Positions 1-11,499 of a stretch of 64,000 nt of DNA are shown piece after piece. The DNA is taken from NCBI GenBank assembly GCA_024516155.1, contig JAJJXM010000055.1, positions 248,001 to 312,000 of the forward strand, given 5' to 3'. Under the pieces are notes generated by a model. That model saw nothing but the letters and a program-made list of their open reading frames with translations, was not told the DNA's origin and made no database searches. The translations under genes were made by a program, and so were the position numbers. Source of the DNA: Pyronema omphalodes. Lineage: Eukaryota; Ascomycota; Pezizomycetes; Pezizales; Pyronemataceae. Positions within the stretch are counted from its first letter, which is position 1, and each line of letters starts with the position of its first letter.

Positions 1-77
1 CCCGATTTCCTTACTCTTTACTTCCCATTATTTTCTACCAGAATTCTAATATTTTTTTCTTTCTTTTTTTTGTTCAG

Positions 78-321
78 TCCCGGAGATCCAGTCTTCTACC
101 TCCACCACACATTTCTAGACCGAGTCTGGTGGCGCTGGCAAATGCAAGACTGGGAACGGCGATCCAGAGATATCGCAGGCTACACATCCGGCAGCATGCC
201 AGCGTCAGGCTGGGTTGATGCAAAGTTAGAAGACGAGCTGAATATGTTTGGGATTGTTCCGAATGCGACGTTGGCGGAGGTTATGGATGTGTATGGACCT
301 TATTGTGTGGAGTATATTTGA
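78..321 (+). CDS. Tyrosinase / polyphenol oxidase, 3' terminal exon (partial, runs off left edge)
   Basis: This is the last exon of a copper-containing tyrosinase-family gene; the rest lies outside the window. A pyrimidine-rich tract ending in TTCAG (76-77) marks the 3' splice site, and the exon opens in the last base of a codon. It reads GDPVFYLHHTFLDRVWW, the second copper-site signature of tyrosinases and hemocyanins: His-His, then Asp and Trp, with HH the copper ligands. These enzymes oxidise phenols to quinones, in fungi often for melanin or quinone metabolites. Only about 75 residues follow the motif before TGA at 319-321. That is short compared with fungal tyrosinases carrying a long C-terminal tail, so it may be one of the short, bacterial-like or secreted forms. 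The family is clear; the substrate is not. Confidence 0.85.
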
Positions 322-3300
322 GATGAAGGGATATCCTGGGTTTGTTGAACAGGCTTGGGGTTAGAGTTTTTGCTGGGTTAATTTAAAAATGAAAGGGTGG
401 TAGAATCATCAGACGTCACTAGCAGAGTTGTTTCGCTCGAGAGAATTCGGGGTTCGGGCATCGGATGTCACTCGTGCTTCGGTATATTTTGGAAAAAGAA
501 ACTTTTTTTTAATAATATCGATAGCTGGATAAAGAAAAGTGGATAAACATAAATTCACATTGTTAATTGGGGTATCTTTATTATCCTTCCGGTAGAGATA
601 CCTTCATTTCCCACTTCCTGCCACAAATCTCTCTGGATTCGGTATCAAAACATCTCGCACGTATGTCCATAAAACTCCGGTATTCAGCAACATTAGCGAG
701 AAAGCTTTCTAGAGTTTCAGGTAAGATAGTATCGGGTGACCATTTTCCTGTGATAATGCTTCGTTTCAGCCGTTCAGCTTGTCTTGTTCGACCGTCGGTC
801 AAAGTATCTTCAATGAATCCCTCTCTGACCCCGATCTCCTAAAAGAATCTCATCTCCTGAAACAAAAACTGATCATGAGTCAATGTTTTAATCGTAATGT
901 CATACACAATGCTGTTTGTAATGCAAAAAATTATTCTTGCAAAACTAAAACCACAACACCATGCCTTGGAACAAAATCGCTTTTGTAAAAGTCCAAATAC
1001 GTACCCTCTATCATTCTATCATTCATCATTACTGTAGTTAATAACAACAAAAGGAAGTAGCTCCACATTGATTTACCTCTCTATCAACATAAATCACCAG
1101 GCTCCAGAGATATCTCATGGATATTTATAAAGTATGACATCATTCCACCATCTGCTGTGTAACCGAACATTCCTAGAAGAGGCATCAAGCAAAGAAGTAG
1201 AGAAGCGAACAAGAAGAAGAAAAAAAGGAACCCCCAGCTTTTAGAGTGCTGGTACAATATATAAAAAGCAACATGCAGGAAGTAGGGTACGGACTCCGGC
1301 CATGCAAAGACAAACCTATGTAGTTACATACGTAAGCTCATCTGCCCGGATTCTATCATATCATATCATATTTCATTAATCATCTACAGTAGAGTGCACA
1401 TAGTGCTCTAAGAGGTACTTGGCGGAAAGATGATGATAAAAATGGAAAGGAAGGATGGGATACATAGGATAGGATAGGATAACATAGGCTTCTAGAAGTT
1501 CTTAGGTCCTGGACCATGGAGATGGTGTATGTAGGCGATGTCAGGCGTTGCTTCTACTGTCGACTGTACAGTAGGTATCCGGCCCGGCTTTTCATAGCCA
1601 TTACCATGACCATTGCCTACACACATATCTTACCATAGCTAGCTAACGGCGCTTGCAGACAGAGAGAACGTGCACACTTACTTCTTTTCTTACTTCCACC
1701 AGTCTAACGAACTACTATGGCATCATATAGTACTCCTCCCCATATGGTGCCATACTCTATGCATTCACCACGCACCACCCCCCTTAATCAACATAATCTC
1801 TGGTAAGCTACATAGATCCAAGCCGCAAGCGAATATTTCCGAAGCATCAAGCGAATCTAATCCCTGAATTTTCACGTTCCGTTCCGTTTAGACTGGACCA
1901 TAGTATCATAGTCACCGTAGTATCATACTAGAGCATAAACTAGAGTTTTCTAGCTGGCTACTGTGTGCTCCGAAGATTTTGACACATCCGCTCCGAAGCT
2001 TCGGTCTCCAGGCTTCCTGCAGAAAAAGAAAGCTCAAGAACAGGGAATCCATGGGTGATTGATCTACGGTTCTACCCGCCGGTACCTGTAGGAACCAACA
2101 AAAAAGAAGACTAGTAACTGGTCTATAGGCACTCTATCCGAGATAACACGGACTCCAGATAAGGAGGACCCAGTTCACCGGAGCAGACCAGGCGTTTTTT
2201 AAGGCTGAGAAAGGTCCAAGGAAGCGTCTTTAGTACATAAGGTAGATCTAGGAGGATGCTAAGTGTCTGTCCGTAGGAACCGGGGAGAATTTAGAAGATA
2301 GACGTTAGAACTTCTAGTTCTAGTGGATGCATCCCGGCCCCGAGCGTGGAAGAAAAAAAAACGTGTTTTCTTAGTGATGTGATTCACTTTTGCATAAGCT
2401 AGTTGGAGTTTATCATTCGAGAAGGAATTTGAAGATGGGGTTTGCTTTCTGGAGCTGTAGGTGGGTTTGTGAAGCTATTTGAAGGAGGTTTTTTTGCTGA
2501 GATTTATTTCTATATACTTAAATTTATTATTTATACTATTTCTTACAATACTACTAGCTTAATTACTGTCGAAAAAGCTTTGTTGTGTTGCGAATCTTTT
2601 GGAGTTGGGTTAGGGTTAATGGTTGTTGCGAAGATTTGGTCGGATTCCAAGTTAGGGCTGCAGGTCGGTTCAGCCCACTCGCGAATGCTTGACTTTTCTG
2701 GGCGCACGGAACAGGAGGAAAGTAATTCCGACATTTTGGCAAAATTCAAACTTTGAACTTGGTGTGGCTGATGGAATGGCAAAAAAGCAAACGGATTTTA
2801 AAATCGGAATGGAATGTTGCCAACAAATATTTCGTGCCGTTCTTCCTCCAAAAGATAGGATATCTCGGCCTCCTCATCTCATCCCTCTGCGTCTGTTCTC
2901 AAGAGGCCTGTGTTGTGCGTGCTTCGGCAATGTCGGTAGGGCGGGAGCCACTCACTCGCCACTCTCACCAGGGGCTCCGGCAATGTCGGCGTGGCGTCCC
3001 TTCTTCCCGCACGCCTGGGATTTCCCTTCACCCGTAGCTCTAAGCCGATCTGGTCCCGGCAGCGCTAAACCTTTGACATCACCATGGATTGTCAACTTGT
3101 CAACTGGGGCATACTCCGGTCTTCCGTCCGAGTGATAGCTGCATTGGATCGACTTTCGACGCCAGCTGTCAAATTACGAAAAGGGTACAAATTGCCTCGA
3201 ACCTCTGCTGAACTCACCTTCTCCTTTCCTTCGTCATTGTCCCTCACTTTCCACGTTCAATTGGCCCTTTATTGTGTCGATTGTCCTCTCTCCCCTCATC

Positions 3301-3429
3301 CCTGATATCGTTGTTGTGTTACCCCGCGCAACGGTAACCGGTTTCTTTTTTGCCATATTTATATCAACAGCGCGTGCTGTCACTTTTTGATCTTTAAATA
3401 CGAGAAAAACGTATTACATTTAATTCATC
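322..3429. other. Intergenic region, tyrosinase to ACH1
   Basis: About 3.1 kb without a convincing gene. All open frames are short, overlap each other and lack splice-supported extensions. The last 400 bases before the ACH1-like start are C/T-rich and look like an upstream promoter region. Confidence 0.6.
3355..3364 (+). promoter_or_regulatory. TATA-like element upstream of the ACH1-type gene
   Basis: An A/T block (ATATTTATATC) lies about 70 bases before the ATG at 3430, and the leader that follows is A-rich just before the start. It is compatible with a TATA-like promoter element of a strongly expressed gene, but no experimental signal supports it. Confidence 0.3.
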
Positions 3430-5098
3430 ATGTCTCGCGCTGCTATGGCTTCTGCCGCCTTCAAGGCCCGTGTTCGCAAGCCTTCCCTCTGGAACAAGCT
3501 TCACACTGCCGATGAGTTGCTTCACCACTTCCCCAACGGATCTTACATTGGATGGTCCGGATTCACTGGTGAGTTACCCCGCCAACAACGCTTAATTCCG
3601 TTTTCTTTTTTTTGCCGTTAAACAGCTATCTAATTAATGAAAATTAGGTGTTGGATACCCCAAGGTCCTTCCCATTGCCCTCGCCGACCACGTCGAGAAG
3701 AACAACCTTCAGGGAACCACCAACTACTCTCTCTTCGTTGGAGCCTCTTCCGGAGCTGAGACTGAGGGAAGATGGGCCGACTTGAACATGTACACTCGTC
3801 GTGCTCCTCACCAGGTCGGAAAGTCTATTTCCAAGGGAATTAACGAGGGACGTATCAACTTCTTCGACAAGCACTTGTCCATGTTCCCCGGAGACTTGTT
3901 GTACGGATACTACACCAAGGACCGTACCGACGGAAAGAAGCTTGACATTGCCGTCGTTGAGGCCACCGCTATTACCGAGGACGGTGGAATCGTTCCCGGA
4001 GCTTCCGTTGGAGCCACCCCCGAGATCATCCAGGCCGCCGACAAGGTCATCATTGAGCTCAACACCCTCACCCCCTCCATGGAGGGACTCCACGACATTG
4101 TCATGGGAGAGCAGCCCCCCCGCCGCAAGCCCTACCTTGTCATGGCCCCCGAGGACCGCATTGGAACCAACGCCATTCCTTGCGACCCTGACAAGATTGT
4201 CGGAATTGTCGAGTCCCGTCTTCCTGACATGACTTCCGACAACGCCCCCGAGGACGCCGTCTCCGAGGCCATTGCTGCCAACCTTATCTCCTTCTTGAAG
4301 GGTGAGGTTGAGGCCAAGCGTCTTCCTCCCTCCCTCTTGCCCCTCCAGTCCGGAATTGGTAACATCGCCAACGCCGTTATCGGAGGACTTGCCAAGGGTG
4401 ACAACTTCCGTGACCTTACCGTCTGGACTGAGGTTCTCCAGGACTCCTTCTTGGACCTCTTCGACTCTGGTCACTTGAACTTCGCCACCGCTACCTCCAT
4501 CCGTTTCTCTCCTGATGGATTCAAGCGTTTCTACCGTGACTGGGACAACTACTACAACAAGTTGCTCCTCCGTCCCCAGACCGTTTCCAACCACCCCGAG
4601 ATCATCCGTCGTCTTGGAATCATTGGAATGAACACTCCCGTTGAGTTCGACATCTACGGACACGCCAACTCCACCTGTGTTAACGGATCCCGTATGCTCA
4701 ACGGACTCGGAGGATCTGCTGATTTCTTGCGTTCCGCTAAGATCTCCATCATGCACACTCCCTCTGCCCGTCCCACCAAGAGCGACCCCACCGGTATCTC
4801 TTGCGTTGTTCCCATGGCCTCCCACGTTGACCAGACCGAGCACGATGTCGACCTCTACGTCACCGAGCAGGGATACGCTGATCTCCGTGGTCTTTCTCCT
4901 CGCGAGCGTGCTCGTGTCATCATTGAGAAGTGTTCTCACCCTGACTACAAGCCCATGCTCATGGACTACTTCAACACTGCTGAGCAGATCTGTCTCCGTA
5001 AGGGAGCCGGACACGAGCCCCACATTCTCAAGAACGCTTTCGCTATGCACATCGCCCTTGAGGAGACTGGAAGCATGAAGAACGCCAACTTCGTTTAA
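3430..5098 (+). CDS. ACH1: Acetyl-CoA hydrolase / acetate CoA-transferase (Ach1 type)
   Basis: Two exons, 3430-3568 and 3648-5098, joined across a 79-nt intron (GTGAGT donor, TTAG acceptor), give 529 aa. Yeast Ach1 is 526 aa. The enzyme moves CoA between succinyl-CoA or other acyl-CoAs and acetate, and acts in mitochondria in acetate detoxification. Visible family features are [20 protein letters not shown] near residue 100, a run of [22 protein letters not shown], and the C-terminal [18 protein letters not shown] characteristic of the acetyl-CoA hydrolase/transferase family. The N-terminus is basic and Ala-rich, as expected for a mitochondrial presequence. Codon use is strongly biased (Gly nearly always GGA, C-ending codons elsewhere), which points to high expression. 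The bias also leaves a long open antisense frame that is not a gene. Confidence 0.95.
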
Positions 5099-8000
5099 AC
5101 GATGTCTTGAGTTCTGGAGTTGATTGTGGTGTTTTCTTTTTTTGCGTCTTTTTCTTGTGAATATTTTTTGGAGTTGGGGTTTGAATTGTCGATTTGTACG
5201 CTAGTAGACGAATGAATAGAGATATCATGAGTACAAAAAACTTCACTTCCGGTGAAATCTTCGAGAATGTGATCTGCCCTGAAACCGTTAGAAAACTTGT
5301 TCATGTCATGCATCACAAAATTTTTTCCCCAGATCCCGAAAATCGCCTTTGTTGATCGCAAACGACCGTCAGGAATCGACAAATCACATCCGCGGAAATC
5401 AGATCCTCACAAAATTTCGCCGCACCCTTAAATCTCACCCACTAGACAACAAATCGTTCTGTCCATCGCCCACGGGGCCCCGCAACCCCGCCTCTCCATA
5501 TCTCATCCCCACGGAACCGATTCCGTCCGGGGAATCCGCGGGCATGTCGGCTCCAAAGTCTCCCAAACCAGAAATCAACGGTGACGATTGATTGGGTCTG
5601 GCCAAGACTAGACTCTCATCTACATCCAGTATGTTACATCATACCACTCACCGAGGTATCAGCCACAGGTAAACGACGGGCGGATCCCGTGTTGTCATGA
5701 GAAATTTAACGGGGCAACCCGATGGTTTAACATGGTCGTAGCGTTGAGTCCGGAAATAGTATAGACGCCCCGGATATGGTGTGGCTCGTGCTTTTAGCTT
5801 CGCCTGGATAAAAACGGCGCGGAAAAACAGCGCGCCGGTGCTAACTTAGTGGTAGGTAGTCAGTTAAGTCGACTAACAGTTAGCAAATGCTTAGCAGAAG
5901 CGGTTTAGGCTGAAGTTTATGATGGCTTGGATTCCAAGGCAAGGCTGAGGCTTCCATCCAGGCACCGGGGAGACAAGAGGGAAATGCGATGTTGCATGAT
6001 GAGCTATGAAGCGGGTCATCGAGTCTAATCCGTAGCGAGTATACGCGACCACGCGAGGGGAGTCGCACAGGTAGGACTTGGAACAAGATCTCCTTTCGAC
6101 CGTGAACATACCCGCGCTTGGATAAAATCGAAACGTCGTGGACTAGGATATGCGCGTCTTCAACGTCGTGTGTTCCCAGTTTGCCGTTTTCGGTTGCTAT
6201 TATCCGTACGAGTTGAAAGCGATTTCGACCACCATATTGAAAGTAATTTGAAATTCTTAGAACATCCTCTCGAGAGTGTTTGGCTCTATCGGTGAATAAA
6301 ACAACTACCATGCACATGTTAGCCATTTGGTAGAGTACAGAAGAATCGGCACTTACTTTTGGACTCCGAGCACGTCGAGAATCTCAAAGTGGAGGATTTG
6401 GCTGTCTCAGTGGTATGCTTTTTATCTGAGACAACGGCCGGATAAGCATTGCTCGTCATCCTGTTACCGGATACTCTCTGTCCTTGCCTTTCAGTGACTG
6501 TCGCTTGTCTGTAGATTGTCAAACGCCGATGCTTGCATCTCCGGGCGATGGTATCTCAAACATCCCAGTGTGTCATAAAAGTACTCATCCGGAGAGATAA
6601 AATCGCACTAGAAACCTGTGCGTTCATATTCCTGAGCAACGGAAGGTGTCTTCGATGGTTGTCATCGTGTTTTGGGGCCGTCGCACCTGAAATGGTTCAG
6701 TTAGCAATCTCCTTTCGTTCTTTGGGGGCCTGTATCTTCGACCTGCCTTGAAATACTACAAATTCAGGTCTGCTGTAGTCATCGTGGGTATCTGAGAAGA
6801 AGACGTTAAACAAAGGCATAAAAGATGTCGAAAAAATTGTGGAGGATGGAAGGTGGGGGGTAGGAGCTCGGAGCTTTACCGAGAGCGAGTCATGGCCGGG
6901 TTGCTGGATGCTGGTGCCACCAATGTCCGTTCACCGCGACACCACGATGCATGTGTAACTGACTAACACAACAGATAGGGTTATGCACAGCCTTATTGAC
7001 ACGAAATGATTATAGCTATGTACAGTAATTTCAGAAGAGGGAGTTATATGATAACCATAGTTGAAGTATACAAGGAAAGAGCATAATTTGGTGCTACAAA
7101 TATATGATATTCGTCAACAACGGTGGCCGGGTTGAGGATTCCAAGGCGCCAGTTTAGGGTGCTGGTCTATAAAAGGCCGGCATAAGTCAAAATCCCATGA
7201 TTATCAATGAATTATATGTTTTTCATGCTCCATTTAACAAAGTCTAGTGTTTACACGGTTTCTTTTTGTCTGGGTACTTATTAAGGTCAAAGAGATAAAA
7301 TTGAAAGCGGAGTTTTCATTTTACGAGCCATGACGGCAGGTGTCGATGTCGCCACTTGTGAAAGTGAGCAGCTCCGCTCATATGGAGTTAGTACTTTGAT
7401 CGTTACTGGACGCTTACTTTTGCACGTCTGCAAATACCATCATCTGGTCGATGACGTGCAATAAACGCAGCGCATGACATTTGATTTGTACTAATAGTCA
7501 TCCTTCAACATAAGTACTTCGGGAAGGACGTCTTCTAGTTATAATCAGCCATCTCTGCATTCAAAAGCGGCAAATTTTTATTCTAAAAAGTGGCATACAT
7601 ATCCTCACCTCAATAAAAAACCATGCTCCAAGTCGACCCATCAGTGGTAAGCTAAAGACATAGCAAACTTCTGCATGTGCAAACTCCAACGAAGGTATAT
7701 GACCCAAAAAAGAACATGAAAAGTCCTATAATTTGGGCAGTTATGAGACCAGCTCAGAAAGTTTATATTCCTCGGTGAATCAATACATTTTGAAAACGGA
7801 CGGCAATGTTACTCGTGCTGCGGGGCCAAGAATATCGTATGCCTATCGGTGAGAAGTATCAAAAGAGATAAACTAGAAGAGTGCTATTTTAAGTTATCTG
7901 CGTGTATGTATGACACCCATCTACGTCAATTTTCAGAGACTTGACCATCATGAGTATAATAATATGCTGGGATAGCAAAATTCATCGACCCTCACTCGCA

Positions 8001-8674
8001 ACACTCCAAAAAATCCTCAATATCGGCTCCTGAATAAAAGTTCGGCCTATTGAAATGGCGGATAAATATTTCATGGCCGATATAATTGGAATGGGCTTAT
8101 ACTTGATACAGCATGATCGGGTTCCTTTGAAGTGGTAGGGTCATAGAACGCTATTCTCTGTATTATTATAACCGTCTTAAGTCGCTTTGGTGTTGATGAT
8201 GCAATGATGGATTTCATTTTTCAAGAGGAAAATGAAAATATCTGGAAGATATTCTAGTCTTGTTTTCCAGTTAGAACAAATAACTCTGGATACTACGTAA
8301 TGTCATTTTTTGGTTTGCAAAAATTGTCTGATTTTATCGGTGAACGAAATATTTGCTTTGGAAATAAGCATGCTCTATGGCAAACTATTGCTTTCGATAC
8401 TTACTATTCATTAACAATAGTAAGAACAAATTGTTCGAATTAAATATGTACAATCAGTAGTTTCATGCCGCAAACGATGACAGTCACATCCATGTCCTCC
8501 CTCCATCATGACACAGTTTTTTTGTTGCGAGTCTAGATAAAAAGTACTTCCACAGTTCCACTCAATGGAACCAGAGTCAAGCTCCTCGCTTAACTTTTTG
8601 TTATTGATCACATCGTTCCACATCCACCCATTGCACTAAACACGACAAATTTTGGTTACTTGCAAACATTTTCT
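5099..8674. other. Gene-poor region after ACH1
   Basis: About 3.6 kb. A weak minus-strand coding possibility at roughly 5880-6480 was examined and not accepted because the exons do not join in frame. From 6.8 to 8.6 kb the DNA is A/T-rich with no open frame of note, and it may hold decayed repeats, although no unit is recognisable by eye. Confidence 0.5.
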
Positions 8675-9409
8675 ATGGCGCAACAATATCCTCCAAACAA
8701 TCCATCCACATCATGGCGCGATTTTATCCAAGTCAACCACCGCCACGAGAATTTCGACTTACTAGAAACGAAGCATTGGTACTGCTGTATAGCTTGCGAT
8801 ACTCGGATCTGGGTAGCACTAAGTTGCTGCAAGTGTAAACTCATTCTCTGCAGCCAGTGCACGAGTGAAATCGTTCGACCCGATGTTCGTGGAAACCTCA
8901 AATTGGTCATCTCTACACAGGCCCGTTGGAAGTTTGGATACTCCCAGGAATTCATACTACGAGAGAAATCCGAGGTGATACGGGATTATCGAAACGGAAT
9001 AGGCTACTTGGAAATGATTCCACCGCTGGAGAGGAAATCGTTTATGCGAAACGATTTCGATAATGGTGGTATCGATATTGTCGAGTGTGATTGTGCGGAT
9101 AGTGGATGCTGTGCATCAGATGCTTCAGTATGGACTGATTCTGAGAGCCATTCCTCAATTTTTATGGACCAATCCGATCAATCCAATAGTGATTCTGAAT
9201 GGCAGGATATAGAAAATGATGATGGCTTGATCTCCCCGCAAGACGGGGAATCTTCCAGCGACACGGAGGATGATTTCAATCGAATACTGTTAACAAACAT
9301 GAGAAACGCCAATCTCACAGAATTTTCAGAAAGAACTCGAGAAGGGGCCCAAAACTCTGTGAGTTTACCACAAGTTAAGATGAAGATGTTAGCTAATATA
9401 CGGCGATAG
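8675..9409 (+). CDS. Hypothetical protein with an N-terminal Cys cluster
   Basis: A single exon of 244 aa starting at the first in-frame ATG (MAQQYPPNN). I do not recognise a family. Residues about 40-70 contain a dense cysteine cluster (CC..C, then CC.C, then C..C) of the kind that binds zinc. The second half (about 135-205) is acidic and serine-rich, with runs such as SDQSNSDSEWQDIENDD. The order (small zinc-binding-like head, then acidic disordered tail) suggests a nuclear or regulatory protein, but that is inference. The frame is long and non-repetitive for an A/T-rich neighbourhood, which supports a real gene. No intron is needed. Confidence 0.6.
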   Translation: MAQQYPPNNPSTSWRDFIQVNHRHENFDLLETKHWYCCIACDTRIWVALSCCKCKLILCSQCTSEIVRPDVRGNLKLVISTQARWKFGYSQEFILREKSEVIRDYRNGIGYLEMIPPLERKSFMRNDFDNGGIDIVECDCADSGCCASDASVWTDSESHSSIFMDQSDQSNSDSEWQDIENDDGLISPQDGESSSDTEDDFNRILLTNMRNANLTEFSERTREGAQNSVSLPQVKMKMLANIRR

Positions 9410-10000
9410 ATATTTAAATCTGAAGACCTTAACCTGGATGGTAAAATTAGTAACGACAGCGAGAAAGAATCACTTTGGGATTAAGTTTATGATAAAAAGG
9501 TCGACAGGAGAGGTTTTCCAAAAACAACCCGTTCACAAATGGCAAGGCTACACGCCAAATTGAGTGACCATAGCCATTTGTGAAGTTCTAAATGAGTAAG
9601 GACTGAAATTGGGCCATATTTTGGAGAGATATAAGTAAGCTGGCGAACTTGGCGTATGTTCGAATGATAATGGGGGATTACACTGTTTTATATTTGACGC
9701 TGGCGGTGATTGTTTATGACGCCGCCTAGCATGCTGTATCACTCGATGAGGTACTGGAACTGCCCATAGAGGGGCTGATTTATGTTGAATGTTTGTGTAT
9801 TGATTGCAACAAAACAAATTCATCCTGTCTTGTGCGGGTTGATCACAGCCCTTCGTTTTCGCTTATTCCCATTAGCGCCATGTTACTGATTTGAACGTTG
9901 CTTGTGACATTGAACATCTCTCTTCCCTCACCATATCCCTTCCCTCCCTTCTCCATCTACACCTTGTTTGTTCCCTCACTTCATCATCCAACCGATCAAC
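9410..10000. other. Short intergenic region before the 481-aa gene
   Basis: No coding signal is visible. The final 100 bases are C/T-rich (repeated CTTCCCTC and CTCACTTCATC) and end in CCGATCAACATGG, a typical fungal 5' leader directly before the next start codon. Confidence 0.5.
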
Positions 10001-11499
10001 ATGGCGTCTGCGTTTCGTCCAGAGAAACGCATTCACTTCCCCTTTCAGCTCCCCATTGAGGATCTGTTCCCCCACCTCGCTCACCTCAAGCCTGGATGGC
10101 CTGCCTCCTCTAGAAAGATCTGGCACTGGGTCAACGGCCCAGCACAGCCTCTCTCCAAGGCTAGAAGAATGTTGGAACGCAGCTTTGATGATCTTGTTGT
10201 TCTGAACATCTATTGGTTTGTCATCTCGAAACCTTCCTCACCTGGCTTGTTTCGCTAACTCGTCACAGCACCAGGGAGACAGCCCAAGAATTGGCTGTTG
10301 GAAACAGCCCACTCGAGGTCCTCTATTTGTTCTCGCCAATTCCCCACCCCGTGGATGCAAACTTGAAGACCTCCATCACGTTCCTGAAGTTTCCGTCCCT
10401 GGCTCCAGACTTGAACCCGTCCAAGACACAATTTTTGACGACCTTGATTAATGCAAGCCACAGAGCTCGTGCGCGCTCTCGTGCTAGAAAGCTTCCCGGA
10501 ATTGATTTGTTGGGCGTCCAGGGTATCTTGGAACGTCGCGGTGTCGAAGTGGAAAGAGGAATTGACAAGGTAATCGATCAGATCCAAAACAAAGACACTG
10601 GTACGAAACCTCAGATGCAACGAATGAAACAGCGTTACTGCATTCGTTGGAATCAACAATGGGTCGAGTCCCGTATTGAAGCCACATTTACTCTGCAGGA
10701 AATCGAAATCGAGATCTGGAAGAAGACCGTTCGTGCTAAGAGGTCTAGTTCGGACTCCGATAAGACTCCATACACTCTCTCCGATGCCGATATCAAGAAG
10801 CTTTGGACCGAGAAGCGGATTACTGACACAACCTTCAAGGATGCAAAGGCTGCCGTGATTTATCATATGCCGCAGATGCTTGATGTTTCCGCACAAATGA
10901 AGGAGAATATCGACAATCCTGACTTGATGTCAGTTCTTCCTAGGAACGTCAGTGCGTCAACAAGCGGAAATGGCCCTTTCTTGATGTCTGTTCATGAAAG
11001 AGATGGTAAAGAGGGCATCGAGCTTTACTACAGCATTGACGACAAGAGTCGTAAGATCACCTGCTACTGGTTCATCTATGAGGATGCAAGCTGGCGGATT
11101 GAAATCAAGGAGGTGGAAGCCGACGCTAACTGGGCAAAGAAAGCCCCACTTGTCACAAACTTTAACTTCAGAAAGGAAAAGTTGGTCGGAGAGGATGCAA
11201 AGAAGGCCGTTAAGCGAACCATCGGTGCTGTTCATCGTCATGCAGATGAAGAACAACCTGTCAAGGGAATTGTCGCCAATCTCTATGGCCCTTATCACGA
11301 TGAACCGATCATGGCCGCCGATCTCATCTCGGGTCAATTGTGGACTTGCTTGAATGTTGATGTTAAACTCGTTGATATTGCTATGACTGTTATGTTGGCC
11401 GTCCAGAACATGGAAAAGGGAATTCGCCTCGTCTGCGACGGACATAGGGATAATGACGACCCTCGCAAGCACTCGCGTGGCTCTCTTTTCGGGCGTTAA
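10001..11499 (+). CDS. Uncharacterised 481-aa protein
   Basis: Two exons, 10001-10215 and 10269-11499, are separated by a 53-nt intron with donor GTTTGT, branch GCTAACT and acceptor ACAG; the join reads through TGC in frame. The start MASAFRPEKRIHFPFQLP follows a pyrimidine-rich leader. I recognise no domain. The protein has an N-terminal helical part (KPGWPASSRKIWHWVNG), a basic stretch rich in RARARSRARK (about 140-155) and a C-terminal half with mixed beta-strand character (ITCYWFIYEDASWRIEIKE, then MAADLISGQLWTCLNVDVKL). There is no signal peptide or transmembrane segment. The codon pattern and clean intron make it a credible gene. The function is unknown. Confidence 0.8.

Noticed and set aside
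2689..3135. 148-codon plus-strand frame upstream of ACH1
   Set aside because: Overlaps other frames in the promoter-like region, Pro/Ser/Arg-rich, with no splice-supported continuation.
3644..5050. 468-codon open frame antisense to the ACH1-type gene
   Set aside because: It is the mirror of a strongly codon-biased gene (few TTA/CTA/TCA codons leave the antisense open). Its product is low-complexity Val/Gly/Ser/Leu with no domain.
5880..6480. Possible two-exon minus-strand gene
   Set aside because: A GTAAGT donor, a GCTAAC branch and a GATAG acceptor are present, but no combination joins the two frames, and the upstream frame lacks a good ATG. No domain is recognisable.
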